Of a stretch of 64,000 nucleotides of DNA, positions 16,946 to 25,527 are shown piece after piece; the stretch's first letter is position 1; every line of letters begins with the position of its first letter. Under the pieces are notes generated by a model that was not told where the DNA came from, searched no databases, and was given only the letters and a program-made list of their open reading frames with translations. The position numbers were made by a program, and so were the translations under genes. Source of the stretch: Armatimonadota bacterium (GTDB taxonomy: Bacteria > Armatimonadota > Fimbriimonadia > Fimbriimonadales > Fimbriimonadaceae); NCBI GenBank assembly GCA_025360125.1, contig JANYCU010000047.1, forward strand, positions 61,749 to 125,748, written 5' to 3'.

Positions 16946-18109
16946 ATGATTACCGCACTCATCGCCTGCGCAGTTATGAATTGGAATAGCCCAATTCTCG
17001 CAGAGCCACATGCGGACACTCAAAAATCGGCAGCCCAGATCGCCAAAGATCAAGCGCAATTTCAAAAGGACATCCTCGACGACAAGAAGGTTGGCAAAGA
17101 AGCGGCCGACTATTACGACCGAACTCTTAAGCCAACCAAGGACACCGCCGCTCAACAGCGAGTTGAAGAAATTGGGGCAAAACTTGCGCTTATCGCCAAC
17201 GCCAACTCCTTTGACCTTTCTTGGGGAGATCGCCGGCACGCCGAATTCGAGTACAAATTTAAGGTCGTCGAGAGCAAAGATGTTAATGCGTTCTCGCTCC
17301 CCGGTGGCTACATTTACGTCTATCAGGGCCTCATCGATTTCGTCCAAAGCGACGACGAATTGGCCGGAGTCTTGGCCCACGAAATATCCCACGCGGCCCA
17401 ACGCCACGTAGCCTGGATGCGAAAGGAACAAGCCAAAATGGCCCCCATTCAAATCCCGCTTATTCTCGCTTCGATCTTCACGGGTCGGGCCGAGGGCGTC
17501 ATCACGAATGAACTCCTCGGGACCGCAATGACCAACGGCTGGAGCGTCAAAGCAGAAACATCAGCGGACTATGGCGGAGTCCAACTCGTAGTCGCAGGTG
17601 GCTATGATGCCACCGGGATGCTGACCTTCATGGAGCGCCTTCAGGCCAAGGACGCGAACATGGATGCCAATCTCGGAATTCTAAGAACCCACCCGCCGAG
17701 CAAAGTTCGGGCAGACAAAATCGAAGCCTACATGAACAAAAACTTGATCGCGATTCGTCGCAGTTTGGTTTCCACCGATTTCCGAGTCGTAAACAAAGTC
17801 TCCGACAAGGGTCAGAACGTTCTCTATTTTGGCAAGCGAAAGCTCTTCGCCGTTTCAGGAGATCTTGCCCGGGCCGAGTCGACGATGAAGGGTCTGAACA
17901 CGTTCTTTGATCGCGTCCCCGAAATGTACGATGTTACGACCGGCGAAGACGGGGTCATTTACGCCAAGAATCGGTTGTTGATCACCATCACAGCCGAAGA
18001 CGCCAAAGCGAATGTGACTGACGTCGAACAGCTTCAAAATACCGTCGCCAAGGCGATCCGCTCCTCCATCTTCGCACTTGCTTATCACATCTGGGAAGGA
18101 AGAAACTAA
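16946..18109 (+). CDS. M48-family metalloprotease
   Basis: Zinc endopeptidase, probably periplasmic. 387 residues: short signal peptide (cleavage likely after ILA, about residue 22), a coiled stretch, then the M48 catalytic domain with HEISHAAQRH (HExxH near residue 145) and the downstream ETSADYGG carrying the third zinc ligand. THPPSKVRADKIEAY is another M48 landmark. The last 110 residues are of unknown role. BepA/LoiP-like envelope quality control is plausible but inferred. Confidence 0.82.
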   Translation: MITALIACAVMNWNSPILAEPHADTQKSAAQIAKDQAQFQKDILDDKKVGKEAADYYDRTLKPTKDTAAQQRVEEIGAKLALIANANSFDLSWGDRRHAEFEYKFKVVESKDVNAFSLPGGYIYVYQGLIDFVQSDDELAGVLAHEISHAAQRHVAWMRKEQAKMAPIQIPLILASIFTGRAEGVITNELLGTAMTNGWSVKAETSADYGGVQLVVAGGYDATGMLTFMERLQAKDANMDANLGILRTHPPSKVRADKIEAYMNKNLIAIRRSLVSTDFRVVNKVSDKGQNVLYFGKRKLFAVSGDLARAESTMKGLNTFFDRVPEMYDVTTGEDGVIYAKNRLLITITAEDAKANVTDVEQLQNTVAKAIRSSIFALAYHIWEGRN

Positions 18110-18117
18110 TTTAGCCG

Positions 18118-18870
18118 TTACCTGCCTATCTTCTGGGAATAGCCCGCCCCGATGAACCAGTTGGTGCCACTTCCCGCATTAATATTTCGTCCAAAGTGGA
18201 TGTCGGCTTGGTGGTCCTTTGTATGCGCAAACGTCACGCCGAAATGGGCGGTCTGGGAAGATGATTGACCGGGTGCAAACTGAGAAAATATTTCGGCAAA
18301 CGCCCCAAGTCCTTGACCGCAATCTTTCGAAAGCGTCAACCCATTGGTGTAACTCGGGAAAAACTTACTCCCTCCATGGCGCCACTCAACCGAAAAAGTC
18401 TCGGTTACGGACAATCCACTGGGCAGGCCATGCGCCATCGAGAAATAGCCGTGGGGGTTAAAGGCAAGTTCGGTCAAGTCGGATTGACCAGTGGGAACCG
18501 AGGAGCCAAACGCCACCAACATATCCCAGCCGTGACAACCAGGCAATTGCCGAATGAAATTGAAGCCTCCATCGGTCCAGCCCCGAGGAGCTGCTCCCGT
18601 AATATAGTCCGGTAGCGAAATCACCAGTTCCCAGTTCTTCGCAAACCCGAATCGGAGGGCTGCCTCAGGACCGCTGAGATTTAACGCTGAATCCAGGCGT
18701 TGATACGTCACTCCTGTCTCGATAATGCACATGTTATACGGGATGACCGTTGCGTTGGACGAGAAGTTGGGGCGGTTTGCAGGGAGCAGATCGTCGTCTG
18801 CCATGGCCAACGATACGAACGAAGCGGAGAGGAGGAGAACAATGATTGGTTTCATAGCTTTTGTAAACAT
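18118..18870 (-). CDS. Outer-membrane beta-barrel-like protein
   Basis: About 250 residues from the ATG at 18870 (18855 is another candidate); the frame extends to 18954 but the signal peptide begins only here (MKPIIVLLLSASF, cleavage after AMA). The rest alternates short beta strands such as LRFGFAKNWELVISLPDY and HFGRNINAGSGTNWFIGAGY, like the MetA-pathway-of-phenol-degradation/transporter barrel family. A second, distantly similar barrel is encoded at 56573. Convergent with the M48 gene. Substrate unknown. Confidence 0.65.
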   Translation of the reverse strand: MFTKAMKPIIVLLLSASFVSLAMADDDLLPANRPNFSSNATVIPYNMCIIETGVTYQRLDSALNLSGPEAALRFGFAKNWELVISLPDYITGAAPRGWTDGGFNFIRQLPGCHGWDMLVAFGSSVPTGQSDLTELAFNPHGYFSMAHGLPSGLSVTETFSVEWRHGGSKFFPSYTNGLTLSKDCGQGLGAFAEIFSQFAPGQSSSQTAHFGVTFAHTKDHQADIHFGRNINAGSGTNWFIGAGYSQKIGR

Positions 18871-19040
18871 CTTGTTGTAATTATTGGTTTCGATGAAAGG
18901 GATGCTTACAAAGTTGATGCTTTCTTGATACGTTGGTTGTCTCTGTAGATTCACCGAGGTTTAACGTCTTGATACCGGGGGACAAGTTATCCCCTTGGCG
19001 CGGCGAGAGTTGAACGACACGATAAGGGGAAATTAAATGG

Positions 19041-19610
19041 CTATGTTCCCAAGAATTTGGCTAAGAAGTCAGGGTGGATTGACCAACCAAACATGCCCGC
19101 CAAACCTAATATGAGGCCAAACCCAGCGAAAACAAAACCCATAATCAACAGCTTTTTGTTTTGAGTTAGGGCGGTCACCGCCAAGACGGCGATGGCGATG
19201 GCGAGACCTGAGTCAGCCATATCAAATTGATCATCCCGAAAATTCAATTTGTCATAGGCTTTTTCGGCATCTTCGGCTTTCTTCTTGGTATCGTCCGACT
19301 CGGTCTTCTGCTTGGCAACGACGCCTTCCCACTTCTTGATTTCTATGTCGCGCTCAGGAGTTTGAGGCACTGCTTTTAACGAACTGACGGTCGAATCCGC
19401 CACTTCAAGGCGCGTCTTCTTCGCCTGATACCAGCCCCAGTTGTCAATCCGATCCGCCTGAGCCTGCTGCATGGCCTGACATATATTGTCGTCTTTGACC
19501 TTGAAGATTCCCATAAACACGGCTAAAATGGCCACGGTTAGGGCGACGATACTGCCCATTCTCGATCCACCCGCTTCGCGTGCCTGATCAATTAATTCGG
19601 TAGGTTCCAT
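19041..19610 (-). CDS. DUF4337 membrane protein
   Basis: 189 residues with one N-terminal membrane segment (SIVALTVAILAVFMGIF), a charged coiled-coil middle (about 45-125) and two C-terminal membrane segments. This matches the DUF4337 layout. Function unknown. Head of the minus-strand group is upstream; a 68-bp gap separates it from the DUF374 gene. Confidence 0.75.
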   Translation of the reverse strand: MEPTELIDQAREAGGSRMGSIVALTVAILAVFMGIFKVKDDNICQAMQQAQADRIDNWGWYQAKKTRLEVADSTVSSLKAVPQTPERDIEIKKWEGVVAKQKTESDDTKKKAEDAEKAYDKLNFRDDQFDMADSGLAIAIAVLAVTALTQNKKLLIMGFVFAGFGLILGLAGMFGWSIHPDFLAKFLGT

Positions 19611-19678
19611 ACTTTGATTACGTTACAATAATCCTCGACCGTTGCGCTAGATTGCTGGGAATAAAGTACTGAAAATGG

Positions 19679-20326
19679 TTAGGACCAATTCGACGCAATC
19701 GCTTCGAGCCGCTTGATTTCAGACTCAAGGTTTGATCGCACAGCTTCGACGGTAGCCTCATCGGCATCTTCGGCCAACGGTAAAGGTTCGCCGAAAACCA
19801 TTCGAGCCTTTGAGAAAGGCAAGGGGAACATGTATCGGTCCCAGCTGCCGATATAAACCGCCCTTTTGGCCGAAAGGCCAACTGGAACCAATGCCGCCCC
19901 CGACTTTTGCGCCATGAGCATCACGCCGCCTTGCACCACGCCGCTTGGGCCGCGTGGACCATCTGGCGTGATTGCCATGGTGCCTCCCGCCTTCAGTGCC
20001 TTGACGCCCTGCAACGCCGCTCGAACGCCGCCTCGCCCCGTCGAACCTCGGATCGTTTTGAAGCCGAGCCGAGTAAAGACTTCGTTCTGGATATCGCCGT
20101 CATTGCTATTGCTGATGATCACCCAGTAGCCCTTCTTTCGAAAGTAGCTCGCAAAGATCAATGATTTTCCGTGCCATCCGCAGAAGATCAGTTTCGAATC
20201 GTTGGTGGCAAATTGTTCTGCGCCAGTGACTTCGAGCCGCAAGGTTCTGCCAATAAATCGAACTCCGTAGTAACCCAAAGATGCAAAAATCCGCCGCTTA
20301 ATCCGGACCTTTAACGGGTCGCTCAA
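19679..20326 (-). CDS. DUF374 lysophospholipid acyltransferase-like protein
   Basis: 215 residues of the DUF374 / LPLAT family. The membrane-associated N-terminus is followed by IFCGWHGKSL (catalytic-type His), TRLGFKTIRGSTGRGG and MAITPDGPRGP (substrate-binding block), then KSGAALVPVG. Probably acylates a lipid at the inner membrane; some relatives act on lipid A-like or glycolipid substrates. Start overlaps the rhomboid stop by 4 bp, so the rhomboid and this gene are coupled. Confidence 0.8.
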   Translation of the reverse strand: MSDPLKVRIKRRIFASLGYYGVRFIGRTLRLEVTGAEQFATNDSKLIFCGWHGKSLIFASYFRKKGYWVIISNSNDGDIQNEVFTRLGFKTIRGSTGRGGVRAALQGVKALKAGGTMAITPDGPRGPSGVVQGGVMLMAQKSGAALVPVGLSAKRAVYIGSWDRYMFPLPFSKARMVFGEPLPLAEDADEATVEAVRSNLESEIKRLEAIASNWS

Positions 20327-21402
20327 GAGAGCCAGCCTCGTTGCTTGGCGATCTCCATCGCACTGTGGCTGGGATAGTCCGCCTTCAAAATCTCAAGTGC
20401 CCGGGCCGAGTCTTTCGGGGCATCCTCACGAGAGAGTCCCACCAATTCGAGCAATGCTTCTGGGCGCTGAGGCTCACTTTTTGGCATATCGGCGATGGAC
20501 CATAAAACCTTCATCGCCACCGGATTTGAGAGCTTATCGGCAAGCTGACGGCGGCGAATCGGCGCGATGTCGCTCATTTTCCTTAATTCGATTAGCCGTT
20601 CGGCTGCATGGTCGGCGGGTTCCCCACTGAGCTGCATGATGATTCCCAACAGGGTTGCCGCCTCATCTTTGTGATCACCCATCCCTCTGTACTCTTCCGC
20701 TAACTTGAGGTGCATCGCTAAATCCTCGGGATGGGCCTTCAAATGCTCTTGCAAGTGAGAAACCTGGGCGGCTGGTCCTAAATGATTCAACGCTTCGTAA
20801 ACTTGGTGACCGAGTTTCTGAGAACCGAGGTCAGGGGCTCGAAACACGAGTCCCAAAATCATGCCGCCAATCGCTCCACCTAAGTGGGCAAAGAATCCGG
20901 AAGCGTGGAGCGGTTCGCCAATGCGAACTACAGCACCGATCAGTTGCATTAATAACCATGCTAGCGTGACCCAGGCCACGGTTGCGGAGGCTTTTGGAGC
21001 CAGCGGAACCCTTAACTTGGTGTAGCGAAGACTGTAGTAGACCGCGCAACCAGCAATGCACCCGCTGGCCCCCACTAGTGGTGGTGCATCAACGTTGTGG
21101 CGAACTGAGAGCCAAAATAGGGCTACGCCGCACAGACCGGAAAACAGATAGACGGCAATGAATCGGAGCGAGCCAGTAGCAATCTCGACGGCGGCGCCAA
21201 CCGCGGCGAGAAAAACCATGTTTCCAAGCAGGTGAATTGCGTTCGCGTGCATGAACATCGAAGTGAAACTGGTCCAAATGGACGATTCCGTTGCCTTAAA
21301 TCCGTATGAATCGATTATTTCCGGGCGAATCATGACGAAGAACGCCGCGATGATGTTTACGGCGATCAAGATCAGAGTTACAACGGGAGTTCGCGATCGA
21401 AT
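20323..21402 (-). CDS. Rhomboid-family intramembrane serine protease
   Basis: Cleaves transmembrane substrates within the bilayer. Six-helix rhomboid core in the first 200 residues: MFMHANAIHLLGNMVFL (loop and helix 2), GASGCIAGCAVYY with the catalytic Ser, and FFAHLGGAIGGMILG with the catalytic His. The C-terminal 150 residues are soluble and helical. The first ordinary start (TTG at 21369) would cut into membrane helix 1. An ATT codon at 21402 lies 7 bases after a perfect AGGAGG (21415-21410) and restores RSRTPVVTLILIAVN, so ATT is proposed as start. Overlaps the acyltransferase by 4 bp. Confidence 0.8.
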   Translation of the reverse strand: MRSRTPVVTLILIAVNIIAAFFVMIRPEIIDSYGFKATESSIWTSFTSMFMHANAIHLLGNMVFLAAVGAAVEIATGSLRFIAVYLFSGLCGVALFWLSVRHNVDAPPLVGASGCIAGCAVYYSLRYTKLRVPLAPKASATVAWVTLAWLLMQLIGAVVRIGEPLHASGFFAHLGGAIGGMILGLVFRAPDLGSQKLGHQVYEALNHLGPAAQVSHLQEHLKAHPEDLAMHLKLAEEYRGMGDHKDEAATLLGIIMQLSGEPADHAAERLIELRKMSDIAPIRRRQLADKLSNPVAMKVLWSIADMPKSEPQRPEALLELVGLSREDAPKDSARALEILKADYPSHSAMEIAKQRGWLS

Positions 21403-21404
21403 GT

Positions 21405-22148
21405 CTAGGCCTCCTCGAATAGCTCGTCGGGAATGTCGACGTTCATGAAAGTTTCTTGGACGTCATCCAGATCCTCAAGCGCATCAAGCAACTTGATTAA
21501 TTTGAGCAGGTCATCTCGCGATGGGTTGGCCTTGTTCGTCGTGATATAAGTCAGCGCGACTTCTTTGGCGTCGAAGCCAGCCGTTCGGAGCGCCTCGTTG
21601 ACTTTGTGCAAATCGGACATTGCGGTGATGATTGAGATGACGTCGTCTTCGTTTTGGACATCCTCCGCTCCCGCCTCAAGTGCAGCCATGGTCAATTCGT
21701 CTTCGTCGTGCTTCCCAACCGGGAATTGAATCTGGCCAACGTATTTGAATTGCCAGCTAACCGCGCCGTTGTCCGCCATCGTACCGCCATTTTTCTTAAA
21801 CGCGTCGCGAACTTCGCCGACGGTTCGGTTTCGGTTCTCGGTGTAGCACTGAAGGATAATTCCGCTTCCGCCGGGACCTGTGCCTTCGTACGTAATTTCC
21901 TCGTAGCTGACGCCTGCGATTTCGCCCGTTCCCTTCTTGATCGCGCGATCGATGTTGTCTTTGGGAACTGAGGCTTCCTTCGCTTTGTCAACCGCGACGC
22001 GAAGCCGTGGGTTCATTCCGGGGTCGCCGCCACCGCTTTTCGCTGCGACGGTTATTTCACGACTGAGCTTCGTGAAGAGGTTTCCTCGAAGGGCATCTTG
22101 CTTCCCTTTTCGGATTCGGATATTTTTCCATTTGCTATGGCCGGCCAT
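21405..22148 (-). CDS. yebC: YebC/PmpR (TACO1) family protein
   Basis: 247 residues starting MAGHSKWKNIRIRKGKQD, the family hallmark; GSGGIILQCYTENRNRTV-like and NGGTMADNGAVSWQF segments are also typical. Known either as transcription regulators or, more recently, as ribosome-associated factors helping translation of proline stretches. Stop codon lies within the rhomboid's ribosome binding region, so the two are translationally linked. Confidence 0.93.
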   Translation of the reverse strand: MAGHSKWKNIRIRKGKQDALRGNLFTKLSREITVAAKSGGGDPGMNPRLRVAVDKAKEASVPKDNIDRAIKKGTGEIAGVSYEEITYEGTGPGGSGIILQCYTENRNRTVGEVRDAFKKNGGTMADNGAVSWQFKYVGQIQFPVGKHDEDELTMAALEAGAEDVQNEDDVISIITAMSDLHKVNEALRTAGFDAKEVALTYITTNKANPSRDDLLKLIKLLDALEDLDDVQETFMNVDIPDELFEEA

Positions 22149-22184
22149 ATAGAGTTATTTTGGCACACTCGCCAAGCTTAACTT

Positions 22185-22235
22185 TGGGAGTGCGCGAACC
22201 TGTTCGCGCTTTCAAGGCGCGAAGCTTGCTTCACT
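22185..22235 (-). repeat. Double-hairpin repeat, copy A
   Basis: 51-nt element read on the minus strand: hairpin 1 (arms GTGAAGC and GCTTCGC around AA), linker ending AAAGC, hairpin 2 (GCGAAC-AG-GTTCGC), then GCACTCC. Faces copy B as an inverted pair. Same length and framework as copies B and C, different arms. Confidence 0.7.
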
Positions 22236-22250
22236 GCTGCAAAATATTCA

Positions 22251-22299
22251 GCGAAACAGGTTTCGCAGGCCAAAGCGAGTGCAGGCACTCGCACTCCAA
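22251..22299 (+). repeat. Double-hairpin repeat, copy B
   Basis: Hairpin 1 is GCGAAACAGGTTTCGC (22251-22266), linker ends AAAGC, hairpin 2 is GAGTGCAGGCACTC inside a perfect 18-nt palindrome (22275-22292), followed by GCACTCC. Lies between the esterase end and the yebC start. Confidence 0.75.
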
Positions 22300-22312
22300 A
22301 AATGCTTCCACC

Positions 22313-22900
22313 TTAGCTTGAAGCAAGCCATTCATGAGTCAATGAAAAATCCGCTTGGGTCAATCCATGTCCCGTACCTAACTCGTTTGCGGTCACGTTC
22401 GCGCCACTTTCCCGAAAAATTTCCGCCTGCTGACGGGCAGATTCGATTGGACCCATTTGGTCGACGATTCCGTTGTTCATGAGGATTCTTTTTCCCGTGA
22501 GATCAGGCTTGATTGGGGCTTGGAGGATGTTCATTCCTCGCCACATGATAAGGCCGCTGAGGATCTCGGGGTGGAAGGTCATGAGCGCGGCACCCATATT
22601 GGCTCCGTTACTGTAGCCGAGGGCGATGAGGTTTTCTCTTCCCTTTAGAAATTCGGCGAGGTCATCAGCTTGCCGTCGCATGTCTTGCTCGTCGAAGACG
22701 CCTTCGGCGAAGCGACGGAACCAACGAGACATGCCGTGCTCGTTCACTTTGCCTCGGGGACTGATAATGGCGGCTCCGGGTAGAAGTTCTTTCCCTATTT
22801 GAACCAGGTCGTGTTCCGTGCCTCCCGTTCCATGGAGAAGCAGGAGGGTTCGCGTTTCGGCCGGATTGGTTGCGGGTTCTTCGATGAATTGAAAGCTCAT
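22313..22900 (-). CDS. MhqD-like carboxylesterase/phospholipase
   Basis: Alpha/beta-hydrolase, 195 residues. Oxyanion region LLLHGTGGTEHDL, nucleophile Ser in LGYSNGANMG, Asp near NGIVDQMGP and His in GTGHGLTQAD. Overlaps the ring-cleavage dioxygenase gene by 4 bp; the same pairing (MhqD with MhqO) in Bacillus deals with quinones and catechol-type compounds, so a role in detoxifying aromatic electrophiles is inferred. Confidence 0.8.
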   Translation of the reverse strand: MSFQFIEEPATNPAETRTLLLLHGTGGTEHDLVQIGKELLPGAAIISPRGKVNEHGMSRWFRRFAEGVFDEQDMRRQADDLAEFLKGRENLIALGYSNGANMGAALMTFHPEILSGLIMWRGMNILQAPIKPDLTGKRILMNNGIVDQMGPIESARQQAEIFRESGANVTANELGTGHGLTQADFSLTHEWLASS

Positions 22901-23850
22901 GCGGTCACCTTTGTAAAGTTTAGATTCAATTTGGGCAGAATGGCTTCGAGTTGGGTCTTTTTCGACTCGTACTGGGGTGGAATTCTGAGTTCAGTCCCAA
23001 GGGTTGCTTCTGGCTCGTTGATCAGGAATCCGGGGCCATCGGTGGCGAATTCGAACAAGACTCCACCTGGCTCGCGGAAGTAGATCGACTCGAAGTACTC
23101 GCGATCCATCATTGGACTAGCGTGGAATCCTTTCTCGGTCAGTTTTTGTAGCCACTCCTGTTGGATATTCTCGTTGGCGTTGCGGAAGGCGACGTGGTGG
23201 ATTGTTCCGGCTGAGCTTTGGGCTCGCGGTTGGGAGTCATCGCGGACGATGTCGACTTCGGAAGTGCCGAGTTGGAACCGCTGTCGGTTGCCCTCTTGCT
23301 GGATCGGTTTGGCATCGAATAGGTTGGTAAGGGTGTCTTCCGTGGTCTTGTATTCACCGATGGGGTGGCCGTCGCTTGGGGCGAGGGTGATTCGTTTGAT
23401 AGCTCGGATGGCTTTATTGACGGGGACAGTTGAGCTATTCCAATATGTATTGGGTGTTTCGACCTCGGACTCTTCGAATTCGACGCGCATTCCGTCGGGG
23501 TCGAGCGCCCAGACCACCCGCTGGCCGAAGATCATCTCTTCGCCGTTCGGGACGTTCTCGATGCTCAATCGCTCAATCCAAAAGTCGAGAGAGTTGGCTG
23601 GAACCTGGAACGTGATGCTGGTCGTCTCGCCTTTGCCACGTCGACCCTTTTGGATGTTTCCGTAGGGGAAGAAGGTAAGTAGGGTTCCGGGCGTGCCGGC
23701 GCCGTCTCCGTAATAGAGGTGGTAGGTACCGGGGTCGTCGAAGTTGACGGTTTGCTTAACGAGGCGCAGACCGAGGAGTCCGACATAAAAATCGACATTG
23801 GGCTGCGGGTGGCTGGCCAAAGCAGTAACATGGTGAATTCCTAATATCAT
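22897..23850 (-). CDS. MhqO-like ring-cleaving dioxygenase
   Basis: VOC/glyoxalase-fold dioxygenase, about 317 residues from the ATG at 23850 (MILGIHHVTALASHPQPNVD); the longer frame adds 47 unrelated residues. Two VOC modules: metal His in GIHHVTA, second-module His in GTIHHVAFRN, and Glu in YFREPGGVLFEFATD. Expected to cleave hydroquinone or catechol rings using iron. First gene of a two-gene operon with the esterase. Confidence 0.83.
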   Translation of the reverse strand: MILGIHHVTALASHPQPNVDFYVGLLGLRLVKQTVNFDDPGTYHLYYGDGAGTPGTLLTFFPYGNIQKGRRGKGETTSITFQVPANSLDFWIERLSIENVPNGEEMIFGQRVVWALDPDGMRVEFEESEVETPNTYWNSSTVPVNKAIRAIKRITLAPSDGHPIGEYKTTEDTLTNLFDAKPIQQEGNRQRFQLGTSEVDIVRDDSQPRAQSSAGTIHHVAFRNANENIQQEWLQKLTEKGFHASPMMDREYFESIYFREPGGVLFEFATDGPGFLINEPEATLGTELRIPPQYESKKTQLEAILPKLNLNFTKVTA

Positions 23851-23911
23851 GTGGTTATTGACGCACTTTTGAGGAGGAAGTGATGTATGCGGGGATACAG
23901 GGAGAAAGAAG

Positions 23912-24067
23912 TTTGCAGTCGGCAGTTTACGGTTGGCAGAAAAACAACTGTAGCCACGGGAAGGTCGGATCGAATTCGTCGCATCCAACATTCACCCCAT
24001 ACGCGATCCTTGGATTCCCGTGGCAGCCGATAGCCGCTCCATCTTTCTGCAAAGTGCCGACTGCAAA
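23912..24067. repeat. 156-nt nested inverted repeat
   Basis: Four nested complementary pairs in order: TTTGCAGTCGGCA with TGCCGACTGCAAA (13 bp), GCAGAAA with TTTCTGC (7), GCCACGGGAA with TTCCCGTGGC (10), GGATCG with CGATCC (6). Sits between divergent mhqO-like and glcD genes. Could be a small non-autonomous element or a structured leader. Confidence 0.7.
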
Positions 24068-24108
24068 CGGGTGACTCGCGCTTCGCGTATGGCAAACTGG
24101 ATTTACAC

Positions 24109-25527
24109 GTGGACTTCTCTACTCTTGAGGCGATTCTTCGGCCCGACCAGATTCTTTCTGGGGCGGCGGCATCGCGCGGATACGACTGCGATGCGTACAC
24201 GGTCGATCGATCGAAGCCGAGCGTGATTGTATTACCCGAGACTACTTTAGAAGTTGCGGCAGTGGTGCGATGGTGCGCGGCGAGTCAGGTTCCTTTTACA
24301 TCACGAGGAGCCGGGACGGGCCTCTCTGGTGGGGCGATGCCTGCCCTTGGCGGGGTGGTCATCTCGACCAAGCGGATGAACCATATCCTCGAAATCGATC
24401 TTGAGAATCGGTGCATGCTCGCTCAAACCGGGATTGCCAATCGGCGTCTGACCGATGCGGTGAAAGCGGATGGCTTTCACTTCGCTCCCGACCCTTCTTC
24501 CCAATCCGTTTCGACTCTGGGTGGGAACATTGGCGAGAACGCTGGTGGTCCGCACACGCTGAAGTACGGAGTGACGGTTCAGCACATTCTCGGGGTCACG
24601 ATGGTTGATCCTCTTGGCGAAATTCTCACTATTGGCGGCAAGCTGGGTTGCGGCCCGGGATACGACTTTTTGGGACTAATTTGCGGTTCGGAAGGGACGC
24701 TTGGCGTAGTGACCGAGGCTTGGGTGAAATTAACGCCTTTACCTAAGGCCGTAACGACTGCATTAGTAGCCTTTCCTACTATTCGATCGGCAACCGAGAC
24801 GGTGGCGGGAATTATCGCAACTGGCACGATTCCGGCGGCACTAGAAATGATGGATCGCGGCATCATGAACGCGGTTGCATTGGCGTTCAAACTGACATTT
24901 CCGTCGGAAGCACAGGCTTTGCTTTTGGTTGAGTGCGATGGGGACGATGCTGACGTCGTGGCGAAGGAAATGGAGTCTGTTCGCACGGTTTGCGAGTCGA
25001 ATGGATGCCTTGAAATTCGAATCGCTTCGGATGAAAAGGAGCGAGCAAATTTGTGGATGGTTCGGAAGAAAGGAATTGGGGCGATGGGGCGAATTGCTCC
25101 CTCGATCGTAACGCACGACGGGGTCATTCCTCGGTCGAAACTACCCGAGATGCTCGACTTCGTGTACGAAGTAGCAGAAGCTCATAAGATTGGCGTGGCG
25201 AACATCTTTCATGCTGGCGATGGAAACCTTCATCCGTGCTTCTATTTCGATGATCGTGACCCACTTCAGGTCGAGCGGGTCATCGAAGCGGGCGAGATCA
25301 TCATCAAGAAGTGCATCGAACTGGGCGGCTCGGTGTCGGGTGAGCACGGAATCGGAGTCGAGAAGATGGATTTGATGCCGCTGATGTTCTCTCCGGCCGA
25401 TCTCGAAGCTCAGGCAATGTGCAAACGAATCTTCAACGATGGCATGCTCTGCAACCCGTGCAAGGTGCTGCCGAACCAGCGAGGTTGCGCAGAACATAAG
25501 ATGCGCTGGCGAGGAGTAGCGACATGA
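24109..25527 (+). CDS. glcD: Glycolate oxidase FAD subunit GlcD
   Basis: FAD-binding catalytic subunit oxidising glycolate (or another 2-hydroxy acid) to glyoxylate, at the inner face of the membrane. 472 residues, PCMH-type FAD domain with TSRGAGTGLSGGAMP, and STLGGNIGENAGGPHTLKYG; C-terminal VFHAGDGNLHP-like segment (IFHAGDGNLHPCFYF) and SGEHGIGVEKM. Start is GTG by homology. Overlaps glcE by 4 bp; glcDEF form one operon. Confidence 0.9.
   Translation: MDFSTLEAILRPDQILSGAAASRGYDCDAYTVDRSKPSVIVLPETTLEVAAVVRWCAASQVPFTSRGAGTGLSGGAMPALGGVVISTKRMNHILEIDLENRCMLAQTGIANRRLTDAVKADGFHFAPDPSSQSVSTLGGNIGENAGGPHTLKYGVTVQHILGVTMVDPLGEILTIGGKLGCGPGYDFLGLICGSEGTLGVVTEAWVKLTPLPKAVTTALVAFPTIRSATETVAGIIATGTIPAALEMMDRGIMNAVALAFKLTFPSEAQALLLVECDGDDADVVAKEMESVRTVCESNGCLEIRIASDEKERANLWMVRKKGIGAMGRIAPSIVTHDGVIPRSKLPEMLDFVYEVAEAHKIGVANIFHAGDGNLHPCFYFDDRDPLQVERVIEAGEIIIKKCIELGGSVSGEHGIGVEKMDLMPLMFSPADLEAQAMCKRIFNDGMLCNPCKVLPNQRGCAEHKMRWRGVAT

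Noticed and set aside
23880..24074. 64-residue frame after AGGAGGAAG
   Set aside because: Attractive ribosome site, but the frame runs through the nested inverted repeat and has no family resemblance; treated as part of the repeat.
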